Positions 10,610 through 18,370 of a stretch of DNA of 64,000 nt are shown here, piece by piece. The stretch comes from Bernardetia sp963719525 (GTDB lineage: Bacteria > Bacteroidota > Bacteroidia > Cytophagales > Bernardetiaceae): assembly GCA_963719525.1 (NCBI GenBank), contig CAVRCG010000001.1, forward strand, positions 434,001 to 498,000, read 5' to 3'. The notes beneath the pieces were generated by a model, which saw only the letters and a list, made by a program, of their open reading frames with translations, had not been told where the DNA came from and made no database searches. Position 1 is the first letter of the stretch, and every line of letters starts with the position of its first letter. Both the position numbers and the translations under genes were made by a program.

Positions 10610-10654
10610 TTTTTTCCATAGAATTGGTTTTACAAACCTAATTCTACGGAAAAA
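10610..10654. repeat. TTTTTCCATAG palindrome, solo core of the MITE-like family
   Basis: A 45-base imperfect palindrome (TTTTTTCCATAGAATTGG... CCTAATTCTACGGAAAAA). The same outer arms form the core of the elements at 22490-22630 and 59230-59366, but here the ATCACGGTT ends are absent. Together with the element just before it, it fills most of the 10357-10740 gap. Confidence 0.6.
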
Positions 10655-10740
10655 GCAAACTATTATTTTGTTGAAAATAACTTTATATGTAAAAAATGAC
10701 ACTCATATTGAGCTTTAGTACTAATTTTATCGTTAAAGAA

Positions 10741-11157
10741 ATGAAAATTATTCTTTTGACTATTTCTCTACTTTTTTTATTTTCATGCAACTCTTTTGCA
10801 AGTGAAGCTAATTCAGAAGTTTCAATTTCTAAAATTATTCCTGCTAAAAAGAAATTTGTTCAACGTAAAAAACAAAAAATCCGTTTCAAGAAACGAATAG
10901 TTACAAAAATTTTAAAAAATGAAATCAAAAAAAGGAAAAGAGTAAATAACAAATCCGATGATGATCCTTGGGGTTCTTTCTTGGTTGGTTTGCTTTTCTT
11001 TGCGCCTATTTTGGCAAGTGTTGTAGTAGGTATTATTTATATTGTTTTGGGAAAAGTATTTATCGGAATTCTATTGATTTTATCTAGTTTGATTGTTTTA
11101 CCTCTTTTATTCTATCTGATTTTTGCTTTAGTAATGAATAGTTTTAATAATGAATAG
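10741..11157 (+). CDS. Small membrane protein, tandem family member 2
   Basis: A 138-residue paralog. I chose the ATG at 10741 because it begins the signal peptide (MKIILLTISLLFLFSCNSFASE); an upstream ATG at 10696 would add 15 unrelated residues. The Cys in LFSCNS may be a lipobox, but the shared FASE cleavage region in the siblings favours a normal signal peptide. The basic motif is FKKRIVTKILKNEIKKRKR, followed by two hydrophobic segments. It is the most divergent copy in the basic motif. Confidence 0.68.
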   Translation: MKIILLTISLLFLFSCNSFASEANSEVSISKIIPAKKKFVQRKKQKIRFKKRIVTKILKNEIKKRKRVNNKSDDDPWGSFLVGLLFFAPILASVVVGIIYIVLGKVFIGILLILSSLIVLPLLFYLIFALVMNSFNNE

Positions 11158-11265
11158 TTTTAATAATGAATAAAGCAACTTTTTGATAAAAAGTAACATC
11201 TTAAAAATGAGACGGTGTTTTTACACTCTATTTTTTATTTAAAATCTCTTAATAATTATTTACTT

Positions 11266-11727
11266 ATGAAAGCTACCACCTTTACTGTTTTTTTGTTCTT
11301 TTTTTTCTCATTCTGCTCATTTGCAAGTGAAAGCGATTCTAAAATTTCAACAGAAAAAGAAACTACTTCAAATTGGGATTTTGCCAAAAAATCAAAATCT
11401 ACTTTAATCAAGAAACAGAAAAAACTCAATTTCAAAGAACGATTAGCTTTAAAATTAATTAAAAGAAAAATCAAAAAAGCAGAGAAGAGACACAAAAAAA
11501 ACAATAATTTTATAAAACAAAAAGAAAAAGTTGTTTATACTTCCATCTTACTATCTATTTTTCTAGCCATAATTGGCGTATTATCTGGAATCGTTTTTCT
11601 TATATTGGGAAACATTACAACAGGACTTTTATTACTATTTGGAGGAGCAGTTATTGTCCCTCTAGTACTAGGAATTATTGCACTAATAGCTATTTTTGGT
11701 ATCAAGACTAATACTTTTAACGAATAA
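11266..11727 (+). CDS. Small membrane protein, tandem family member 3
   Basis: A 153-residue paralog. The ATG at 11266 starts the signal peptide (MKATTFTVFLFFFFSFCSFASES); the in-frame ATG at 11215 would place 17 extra residues before it. It carries the consensus basic motif FKERLALKLIKRKIKKAEKR and two C-terminal hydrophobic segments with a Gly-rich turn (LGNITTGLLLLFGGAVIVPL). Only about 20 bases separate it from member 4, so members 3 to 6 are probably one transcript. Confidence 0.7.
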   Translation: MKATTFTVFLFFFFSFCSFASESDSKISTEKETTSNWDFAKKSKSTLIKKQKKLNFKERLALKLIKRKIKKAEKRHKKNNNFIKQKEKVVYTSILLSIFLAIIGVLSGIVFLILGNITTGLLLLFGGAVIVPLVLGIIALIAIFGIKTNTFNE

Positions 11728-11747
11728 ATAATTACAAAAAAATACTT

Positions 11748-12218
11748 GTGAAAACATTAATTTTATCATTTTTCTTTGCCGTCTCTACGCTTTCTTTTAC
11801 TTCTTTTACGAGTGAAAATAGAAATAAATCTTTACCTTTAAAAGTAACTTCAAGAAATGAGAATAGCCGTGGAAAGAGTAATTTAGCCAGAAATAAAGAA
11901 AACAAGGAAAACAAAATTAGTTTTAAAGAAAAAATAGCTCTAAAATTAATTCAACGAAAAATCAAAAAAGCAGTAAATAAAAATACAAAAAGACAGAATA
12001 ACAAGAGTATAAAAGGAGAAAATTTTGAATCAACGGCAGCCTTTCTTCTTATTATTGGAGTTATTACTGGAATAATTTTGACTATTATCTCTCTTATTCT
12101 GGGAAATTTCTTAATCGCTTTAGGCATTTTTCTAGTTACCTTATTAGTTTTGTGGGCAAGTATTCTAATTAGTATAAAAGTATTCGAAAACAGTAAATCA
12201 AAAAACAATGCAACGTAA
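11748..12218 (+). CDS. Small membrane protein, tandem family member 4
   Basis: A 156-residue paralog with a GTG start (GTGAAAACATTAATT) that gives the signal peptide MKTLILSFFFAVSTLSFTSF. The basic motif is FKEKIALKLIQRKIKKAVNK. Two hydrophobic segments follow (about 98-145). Its 3' end overlaps the start of member 5 by 11 bases, which suggests translational coupling. Confidence 0.7.
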   Translation: MKTLILSFFFAVSTLSFTSFTSENRNKSLPLKVTSRNENSRGKSNLARNKENKENKISFKEKIALKLIQRKIKKAVNKNTKRQNNKSIKGENFESTAAFLLIIGVITGIILTIISLILGNFLIALGIFLVTLLVLWASILISIKVFENSKSKNNAT

Positions 12219-12648
12219 AATCTTCTTATTACTATTTTTTTTTAGTCTATTCTTTACTTCCTTTGCAAGTGAAAACAAAATAGAAAATTTACCTAAAAAG
12301 GAAATTACTAGAATTGAAACCTTTCAAAAGAAAAATGTAGTTCAGTTTGAAAAGCAAAAATTAAGTTTTAAAGAACGATTAGCCTTAAAATTAATAAAAA
12401 GGAAGATTAAAAAAGTAAAACCTAAGTCAGTAAGTAGCAATGTGAAAATGGACGAGACACTTTTTGTACTTGTTGAACTTGGTCTTCTTGTTTTGGTTTT
12501 GACAAGTGTTATTCTTTCTATTATTAGTTTTTTGTCTGCAAATATTCTTGTTGGATTTCTGCTTCTTCTGATTGCTGCTTTGTTTGGAGTAATGTTTTTA
12601 ACTTTTGCTATGATCGATAATGAAGACAGAAGAGTTTATAAATTTTAA
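12208..12648 (+). CDS. Small membrane protein, tandem family member 5
   Basis: A 146-residue paralog. It starts inside the last codons of member 4 and ends 29 bases inside member 6. The signal peptide is MQRKIFLLLFFFSLFFTSFASE, the basic motif is FKERLALKLIKRKIKKVKPK, and two hydrophobic helices follow (about 88-138). The basic motif is almost identical to that of member 3, which points to recent duplication. Confidence 0.7.
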   Translation: MQRKIFLLLFFFSLFFTSFASENKIENLPKKEITRIETFQKKNVVQFEKQKLSFKERLALKLIKRKIKKVKPKSVSSNVKMDETLFVLVELGLLVLVLTSVILSIISFLSANILVGFLLLLIAALFGVMFLTFAMIDNEDRRVYKF

Positions 12649-13081
12649 ATCAAAAGTTGTATTGTTTTCTCTAGTTTGCTTTACATTATTCTTTACCTCA
12701 TTTATAAGTGAAAATGAAGTAGAAATTTTACCAAAAGAGAAAGTTATTAAAACTAGTATCATTTCTAAAAAAAGTAGTTTGATTCAATCAAACAAAAAAA
12801 AGCATAGTTTTAAAAAGCGACTAGCCTTAAAACTAATCAAAAAGAAAATTAATAGAATACATAAGAATGAAATTAAAAATAGTAAAAGAGAAGAATTAGG
12901 AATTATAATAGCAGTTTCGTTAGCCGTTTTGGGTTTTTTAATAGGCTTAATAAGTGGTGTCATTTATCTTTTTATGGGAGAACTATTACTCGGAATTCTA
13001 TTAATGTTGTTAGGTATTATTTCTATGCCTTTTATTTTAATATTATCTGTGTTGACAGGATTAATCTCTGCTGTTCATTAG
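12620..13081 (+). CDS. Small membrane protein, tandem family member 6
   Basis: The last paralog, 153 residues. The only usable start is the ATG at 12620, inside member 5, which puts about ten polar residues in front of the signal peptide (SKVVLFSLVCFTLFFTSFISE). The basic motif is FKKRLALKLIKKKINRIHKN. The C-terminal half has the same two-helix hairpin (GFLIGLISGVIYLFMGELLL). The glycosyltransferase frame opens only a few bases later. Confidence 0.68.
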   Translation: MKTEEFINFKSKVVLFSLVCFTLFFTSFISENEVEILPKEKVIKTSIISKKSSLIQSNKKKHSFKKRLALKLIKKKINRIHKNEIKNSKREELGIIIAVSLAVLGFLIGLISGVIYLFMGELLLGILLMLLGIISMPFILILSVLTGLISAVH

Positions 13082-13100
13082 AATTTAAAAATAAAATAAT

Positions 13101-14060
13101 ATCAAAAATCCATTTTTTTCTATCGTCATTCCTACCTACAATCGTTCGCATTTGATTGTAAATACTTTAGATTCTATTTTTAATCAAGTTTTTGATGAAG
13201 AGACAGAAGAAGACATTTTTTATGAGGTAGTTTTGGTAGATGATGGAAGTACAGACAACACAAAAGAAGTTATTGAAAAAACCTATTTAGATGAAACTTC
13301 TACCAACTTCGAAGCTCGTTTAAACTATTTTCAAAAAGATAATGAAGAGCGTTCGGCAGCACGAAATTTTGGCATTTCGAAGGCAAAGGGAGATTATATT
13401 CTCTTTTTTGATTCTGATGATTTTATGCAATCGCATCATTTACAAACACTTTACAGAGCAATTAAAGAAAATCCAGAAGCACAATTTTTGGCTACCAAAT
13501 TTGAGTTTGAGGCAGATGTAAATGGAATTAAAAAAATATTTCCATCTCATATTGCACATTTGAAAGAAGGATTTTATGATTACAAATTGATTTTAGAAGG
13601 TTCTTATTTTGGAACATTAGTTTGTTTTGATAGAAAATTAATTGAAAGTAAAGAAGGATTAAAACCTTTTCCAGTTAATTTTAATATCTGTGAAGATTGG
13701 ATTTTTTTGTTTAGAAATTTATACATTCACAACATTCCAATTTATGTAATCGATAAAACAACCATTACAGTAAATGACCATCCAGAGCGTTCGATGGCAA
13801 ACAATCAAAAGGTAATTTTGGCAAGGTTAGAAGCCACTACTTTTTTAGAAAATGAAGTAGAACTTTCAGAATCAGAACTCAAAATTTTAAAAGGATATTC
13901 GTATCAGTTTTGTGCCGTTCATTCCTACATCGATAAAAACAGAAAACAAGCCTTTGATTTTTGGAAAAAAATGGTTTCATATTTAGGGTACAATAAAAAT
14001 ACAATCATTTTGGGAATGAAGATTTTGATAGGAAAAAGTTTTGTAGAGAAAATTAGGTAG
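13101..14060 (+). CDS. Family 2 glycosyltransferase with no normal start codon
   Basis: A GT-A fold glycosyltransferase of about 320 residues that transfers a sugar from a nucleotide-sugar donor, probably onto a surface glycan. The family N-terminus is present (NPFFSIVIPTYNRSHLIVNT), then VVLVDDGSTDNT and the metal-binding FDSDDF motif. The frame is open from 13095, but the conserved first beta strand is preceded only by AAT AAT ATC AAA AAT CCA, with no ATG, GTG or TTG. The first standard start is TTG at 13152, which would remove the essential PTYNR strand. I give 13101 (ATC) as the most likely start position; a mutated ATG or a rare non-AUG start would explain it. No sugar-pathway neighbour helps with specificity. 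Confidence 0.75.
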   Translation: MKNPFFSIVIPTYNRSHLIVNTLDSIFNQVFDEETEEDIFYEVVLVDDGSTDNTKEVIEKTYLDETSTNFEARLNYFQKDNEERSAARNFGISKAKGDYILFFDSDDFMQSHHLQTLYRAIKENPEAQFLATKFEFEADVNGIKKIFPSHIAHLKEGFYDYKLILEGSYFGTLVCFDRKLIESKEGLKPFPVNFNICEDWIFLFRNLYIHNIPIYVIDKTTITVNDHPERSMANNQKVILARLEATTFLENEVELSESELKILKGYSYQFCAVHSYIDKNRKQAFDFWKKMVSYLGYNKNTIILGMKILIGKSFVEKIR

Positions 14061-14106
14061 GAAATAGGAAATGGAGATTAGGAAATGGAGATTAGGAAAT
14101 GGGAAT
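14059..14106. repeat. GGAAATGGAGATTA tandem stretch, copy 2 of the purine repeat
   Basis: Two direct copies of GGAAATGGAGATTA follow a GGAAATAGGAAAT variant. A related stretch on the opposite strand (14287-14320, CCATTTCCAATTTCCTAACTC) lies just before the symporter start. The two copies thus form a loose inverted bracket around the 14061-14324 gap. Confidence 0.5.
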
Positions 14107-14324
14107 AAAACCTCGTTGACGGCAAAGCCTCAACAACGGTTGAAAACAAATATTTTTCTACACCCAATAGTCAGCGAAGACAAACATTGCGCAGCTACGC
14201 AGCTTGAATAAAAATATGAAATGAGAATATAGAATTCTTACAAAATCTATAACCAAAATAAATTAACTTTGCATCTTCAAACTTATCCATTTCCAATTTC
14301 CTAACTCCCATTTCCCATTCAAAC

Positions 14325-16082
14325 ATGATACTTGAACCTGCCGACTGGATTATCATCACTTCTTTCTTGCTTCTTACTTTAGGAATTGGAATTTATTACA
14401 CCAAAAAAGCAAGTGGTTCAACAGAAGACTTTTTTCTTGGTGGTCGAAATCTTCCTTGGTGGGTTGCTGGTACTTCAATGGTCGCCACTACTTTTGCAGC
14501 CGATACGCCTCTTTTGATTACCGAATTAGTTGTCAAAAATGGAATTAGTGGAAATTGGCTTTGGTGGAACGGACTTATTGGAGGAATGCTTACCACTTTT
14601 CTTTTTGCAAAACTATGGCGAAAGGCGAAAGTAATTACTGATTTGGAGTTTATAGAATTGCGTTATTCTGGAAAAGCAGCCGAATTTTTGCGTGGTTTTC
14701 GTGCTGTTTATTTAGGTCTTTTTTTTAATGCTGTTATTATTGCTTGGGTAAATGTTGCTCTTGCAGCTCTTCTACACGTATTTTTTGATATTCCAAAAGA
14801 ACAAACAATTTATTATGTTGCTGCTGCGATGGTAATTGTAGTTATTTATTCTAGTCTTTCGGGTCTTTTAGGAGTTGCTATTACGGATGTTTTTCAGTTT
14901 GTTTTGGCGATGTTAGGTTGTATTGTTCTTAGTTATTTAGTTTTGGATAGTCCGAAAATTGGTGGTGTGGCTGGTCTTGTGGAAAAATTACCTGCTGGTA
15001 CACTTAACTTTTTCCCTCAAATTGAAAATGCAACAGGTACAGAATTACTCAAAAATAGCGCACAAATGCTCACTATTAGTTTGGCTACTTTTTTTGCTTA
15101 TATCGGCATTCAATGGTGGGCAAGTTGGTATCCAGGAGCAGAACCAGGTGGAGGTGGATATGTAGCGCAACGTATGATGTCTGCAAAAGATGAAGAACAT
15201 GCTTTTAAAGCTACTCTGTTTTTTCAGTTGGCACATTATGGTTTGCGTCCTTGGGTTTGGATTTTGGTTGCTCTTTCAGTCATTATTTTATATCCCAATC
15301 TAGCAGCAGGAGATGAAAAGTTGGGTTATGTAATGGCAATGAAAGAATTTTTGCCTACAGGTTGGCGAGGTCTTTTATTAGTCGCTTTTTTTGCTGCTTA
15401 TATGAGTACAATTTCTACTCAACTAAACTGGGGAGCAAGCTATTTAATCAATGATTTGTACCAGCGTTTTTATAAACCAAAAGCAGGTTCGAAAGAATTA
15501 ATAACTGCTTCAAGAGTTGCAACTTTTGTAATTATGGTTGCTGGAATAGTAGTTACTACACAAATAACATCGTTAGAAGCTGCATTTAAATTTTTGATAG
15601 AAGCAGGCGCAGGACTAGGAGCTGTTTTGATTTTGCGTTGGTATTGGTGGAGAATTAATGTTTTTAGCGAACTGGCTGCTACGATTGCTCCTCTTATTGG
15701 AGTTGTTTTGAATACAACTATTTTGCATTTAGAATCTCCTTATTCTCTATTTTTTATTTTAGGACTTACAACAGTTAGTTGGATTGTGGTTACTTTTTTA
15801 ACAAAACCAACTGATCAGCAAACTTTACAAAAATTCTATGAACGAGTAACTCCAAAAGGAAGTTGGAAACCTATTCGTATTTCACTCAATCTACCAAAAC
15901 CAAAAAATCAATTGCCGTATATGATTGCAGCTTGGTTTGTCGGAATTGCGTTAGGATATAGCTTTTTATTTGGAATTGGATATGCTATTTTTTCAAAATG
16001 GACACTTTTCGGAATTACTTTTGTGGTTTTTAGTACAAGTGTTTTGGCTATAAATTGGTTAGTAAAGAAAATTGCAGAATAA
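14325..16082 (+). CDS. Sodium:solute symporter (SSS family)
   Basis: A 585-residue polytopic transporter of the SSS/LeuT-fold family that couples solute uptake to sodium. About 13 hydrophobic segments cover most of the chain. The N-terminal family signature is present: DFFLGGRNLPWWVAGTSMVA (about 35-54) and the TDLEFIELRYSG loop. A STISTQLNWGASYLINDLYQ segment (about 360-380) matches the conserved region after helix 8 that contributes to sodium binding. The substrate is unclear: SSS relatives carry sugars, amino acids or carboxylates. The -7-like element TAACTTTG precedes the gene by about 60 bases. Confidence 0.88.
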   Translation: MILEPADWIIITSFLLLTLGIGIYYTKKASGSTEDFFLGGRNLPWWVAGTSMVATTFAADTPLLITELVVKNGISGNWLWWNGLIGGMLTTFLFAKLWRKAKVITDLEFIELRYSGKAAEFLRGFRAVYLGLFFNAVIIAWVNVALAALLHVFFDIPKEQTIYYVAAAMVIVVIYSSLSGLLGVAITDVFQFVLAMLGCIVLSYLVLDSPKIGGVAGLVEKLPAGTLNFFPQIENATGTELLKNSAQMLTISLATFFAYIGIQWWASWYPGAEPGGGGYVAQRMMSAKDEEHAFKATLFFQLAHYGLRPWVWILVALSVIILYPNLAAGDEKLGYVMAMKEFLPTGWRGLLLVAFFAAYMSTISTQLNWGASYLINDLYQRFYKPKAGSKELITASRVATFVIMVAGIVVTTQITSLEAAFKFLIEAGAGLGAVLILRWYWWRINVFSELAATIAPLIGVVLNTTILHLESPYSLFFILGLTTVSWIVVTFLTKPTDQQTLQKFYERVTPKGSWKPIRISLNLPKPKNQLPYMIAAWFVGIALGYSFLFGIGYAIFSKWTLFGITFVVFSTSVLAINWLVKKIAE

Positions 16083-16213
16083 TTTATAACGATTGCTAGG
16101 GTTAGATTATCAGCCATTATTAACGTTTCTTGAAAAATGCAAAACTTTTCTCTTATCAATTATTTTATAGTTTAAGAATATCAAACAAAGAATTTATAAA
16201 ACAATAAAGAAAG

Positions 16214-16759
16214 ATGACAAGTACAATCCCTATTCCTTTACCTATTTTAGAAGATTCTGAACGCTTAGAGTACGAACAAATAGATTGGCACAATTACCGA
16301 AAACTTCTTTCTATGTTTGAAAAAGACAAGAGTATTTTTGTTATGAATGATTACAAAACCATTGACCAGTTGGAAGAATATATAGATTATCAGTTGGGTT
16401 TTGCTCAATATTCTTTCAAAAGAGGTGCAGCAGATTGGTTTTATAAAAGCAAGAAAACAGGAGAATATATTGGCGTTTTTAATCTCTTTGATTTGAGTAA
16501 AGAAACCTTAAATGACAATCACAAACGCTGTACGATAGGTTTTGCCACAACAGAAAAACATAGGGAAAAATATTATACCTTAGAAGCCATCGAAACTTTT
16601 AAAGAAGCAATATTTAATCAATTAAATAAAAATTATATTCTTTCTTATACTACAAAAGAAAACGTTGCAACTATAGAATTACTCCAACGAGCAGGTTTTC
16701 AGAAAAGTCAGCAAGATTACATTCATAAAGAATATGTTTATTATGAGTTTTATAGGTAA
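16214..16759 (+). CDS. GNAT-family N-acetyltransferase (RimJ/RimL type)
   Basis: A 181-residue acetyltransferase. The fold signature is visible in strands GEYIGVFNLFDLS and KRCTIGFATTEKHREKYYTLEA, where the acetyl-CoA loop is atypical (EKHREKYYTLEA instead of the usual QxxGxG/A). The C-terminal strand (VATIELLQRAGFQKSQ) matches the RimJ/RimL pattern 'NxxSxxlxeklGF'. The substrate may be a protein N-terminus or a small amine and cannot be decided. It converges with mscL across a shared terminator. Confidence 0.78.
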   Translation: MTSTIPIPLPILEDSERLEYEQIDWHNYRKLLSMFEKDKSIFVMNDYKTIDQLEEYIDYQLGFAQYSFKRGAADWFYKSKKTGEYIGVFNLFDLSKETLNDNHKRCTIGFATTEKHREKYYTLEAIETFKEAIFNQLNKNYILSYTTKENVATIELLQRAGFQKSQQDYIHKEYVYYEFYR

Positions 16760-16763
16760 TTTG

Positions 16764-16798
16764 AAAAGTCTGATAGTTTTAATGAGTATCAGACTTTT
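16764..16798. terminator. Bidirectional terminator between GNAT and mscL
   Basis: A perfect 12-base inverted repeat (AAAAGTCTGATA / TATCAGACTTTT) with an 11-base loop sits between two convergent genes, with A/T runs on both sides. Confidence 0.75.
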
Positions 16799-16804
16799 AT
16801 AGTT

Positions 16805-17266
16805 TTATTCTACTTTTGGTTCACTTTCTTCTTCTACAATTTCTGAAGGTGTTCCTTTTAATAAATCTCTAATTTCAGTAAGTAAAATAATATCTTTTGG
16901 AGTTGGTGCTTCTGGATTTGCTGGGTCTTCTGCTTTTTTCTTTAATGAATTAAATCCTTTTACCACTACAAAAACGCACATTGCAATTATTATAAATTGA
17001 ATTACGATATTTATAAAACTACCATAATTAATATAAACGGCTTCTTTAATTACCTTTCCTGTTTCATCTATTACTCCTTCTTGAAGCATAAATTTTAAAT
17101 TAGCAAAATCAATTTCTCCTGTTAACATTCCGATTGGGGGCATAATAATGTCATTGACAAGCGAGGTTACAATTTTTCCAAATGCTCCTCCAATAATTAC
17201 ACCGACAGCCAAATCCATAACGTTTCCTTTGACTGCAAAATCTTTAAATTCTTTTATGAAACCCAT
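16805..17266 (-). CDS. mscL: Large-conductance mechanosensitive channel MscL
   Basis: A 153-residue channel that opens under membrane tension and releases solutes on osmotic downshock. The ATG at 17266 gives the classic N-terminus MGFIKEFKDFAVKGNVMDLA. The 33 upstream in-frame residues (to 17365) do not fit the family and are excluded. TM1 is VGVIIGGAFGKIVTSLVNDII and TM2 is FINIVIQFIIIAMCVFVVVK (about 80-100). The C-terminal helix contains the family DIILLTEIRDLLK segment. Confidence 0.93.
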   Translation of the reverse strand: MGFIKEFKDFAVKGNVMDLAVGVIIGGAFGKIVTSLVNDIIMPPIGMLTGEIDFANLKFMLQEGVIDETGKVIKEAVYINYGSFINIVIQFIIIAMCVFVVVKGFNSLKKKAEDPANPEAPTPKDIILLTEIRDLLKGTPSEIVEEESEPKVE

Positions 17267-17421
17267 TTTTTTACTAATTATTTTAACTGAATGATGAAAG
17301 TGAGAAATAGAGAATAATTTGTACAGAAAAAGTCTAAAAACTAAACTTTTTATTTGCGCTTTCAAATTTAACTGTTTTATTGATTTTACTCAAAAAATAA
17401 AGTAGAAATATTTCTTATTCA

Positions 17422-17459
17422 GTTGTTGGTGTCGCTTTGCTAAAACATCAACAATGGCA
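17422..17459. repeat. TTGTTGGTGT palindrome, copy A
   Basis: A 38-base stretch with arms GTTGTTGGTGT / ACATCAACAA around CGCTTTGCTAAA. Three more copies lie at 20374-20410, 31439-31477 and 35743-35783. The ATG of the following small ORF lies at its right edge (CAACAATGGCA), where other copies have CAACAACGGCA or CAACAAAGGTA. Confidence 0.7.
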
Positions 17460-17615
17460 TTTATGAATGTAAAAAAACTCTCAAAAGTAATTGACCAAAC
17501 GAAGCGAAAAATGGAAACGGCAGCCAAAGAACTCAACTTTATGGAAGCTGCACGACTGCGTGATGAATGGCAAGAATTACAGAATCTGAGAGAGGAGAAA
17601 GTGAAGGCTGAATAA
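17454..17615 (+). CDS. Orphan 53-residue UVR-motif protein (UvrB C-terminal type)
   Basis: The product runs MAFMNVKKLSKVIDQT, then KRKMETAAKELNFMEAARLR and DEWQELQNLREEKVKAE. This is the UVR coiled-coil motif found at the C-terminus of UvrB and inside UvrC, where it mediates the UvrB-UvrC contact in excision repair. It fits the Bacteroidota form of the motif (FxEAARLRDE). No UvrB helicase sequence precedes it; mscL lies upstream on the other strand. It could be a free-standing UVR mini-protein or a uvrB 3' end cut off by rearrangement. The first ATG lies in a dispersed repeat, so the second one (17463) may be the true start. Confidence 0.6.
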   Translation: MAFMNVKKLSKVIDQTKRKMETAAKELNFMEAARLRDEWQELQNLREEKVKAE

Positions 17616-17617
17616 AA

Positions 17618-18370
17618 TTATTCTATTTCCTCATACTCAAAAGGCTTCAACTTCTTTCCTTTTTGAGGTTTGATTTGATAGCGTTTTCTTGTGGTATCTG
17701 TTTTTGTGTAGGTATTAATTTGAAAAATGATTGGTTTTGTATAATTATAATCTTTAGGAAAGAATAATTTCCAGTTATAATCTTGCTTTTTGTAATTGTA
17801 AATTAGTTCAATGGTTTGTTTGGGTAATTCCATTTCTAAAGGAAAGCCTACACCATAAAAGCCAAATGTACTGTCACTTTCTTGAATAATACAAATAGTG
17901 CTAAAATGACCACCAAAAGAACCAATCTTCATATATTCAGTATATAAAGGACGATAGGTATTTTGATGTAAATTTAATTTATGAATTTCTTTTACTATTT
18001 GACTTTTAGTAGTTACAAACTTCTGTTTTTGTTCTTCTTTAAAAGCAACTTTTGAAGAATCTGGTAAAATTTCTATCACATTTTTGAAATCAATTTCATT
18101 ATTTCTATAGCATTCATCTATAAAATCGTAACTGTTTCTAATGTCATTATATACTTTTATATCTCTAGCGTTATTACCATAATTGGCAATAGTTTGTCTA
18201 AGTTTTTTAAGTTGCTCTTGCCAAATTAATTTATTGTTTTCTGCTACAAAACTATTTGTATTATTAATTGCTGTCAATTCTTTATCTTTATCAGAAATAA
18301 AGTGAGCAGCTATTACAATTCCAAAAGTTATCCACAAAAAGAGTGAAACATATAATTTAATAGATCTCAT
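17618..18370 (-). CDS. Membrane-anchored protein of unknown function (second of a pair)
   Basis: A 250-residue protein with one N-terminal membrane segment (LYVSLFLWITFGIVIAAHF), a helical region (about 30-140) and a C-terminal part rich in beta strands (about 145-235). It overlaps the upstream gene by 14 bases, so the two are likely co-translated. It resembles that neighbour in layout (one anchor, helical stalk, strand-rich end). It ends with KPFEYEEIE, a tail also found as a relic at 6522-6597. I recognise no family. Confidence 0.65.
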   Translation of the reverse strand: MRSIKLYVSLFLWITFGIVIAAHFISDKDKELTAINNTNSFVAENNKLIWQEQLKKLRQTIANYGNNARDIKVYNDIRNSYDFIDECYRNNEIDFKNVIEILPDSSKVAFKEEQKQKFVTTKSQIVKEIHKLNLHQNTYRPLYTEYMKIGSFGGHFSTICIIQESDSTFGFYGVGFPLEMELPKQTIELIYNYKKQDYNWKLFFPKDYNYTKPIIFQINTYTKTDTTRKRYQIKPQKGKKLKPFEYEEIE

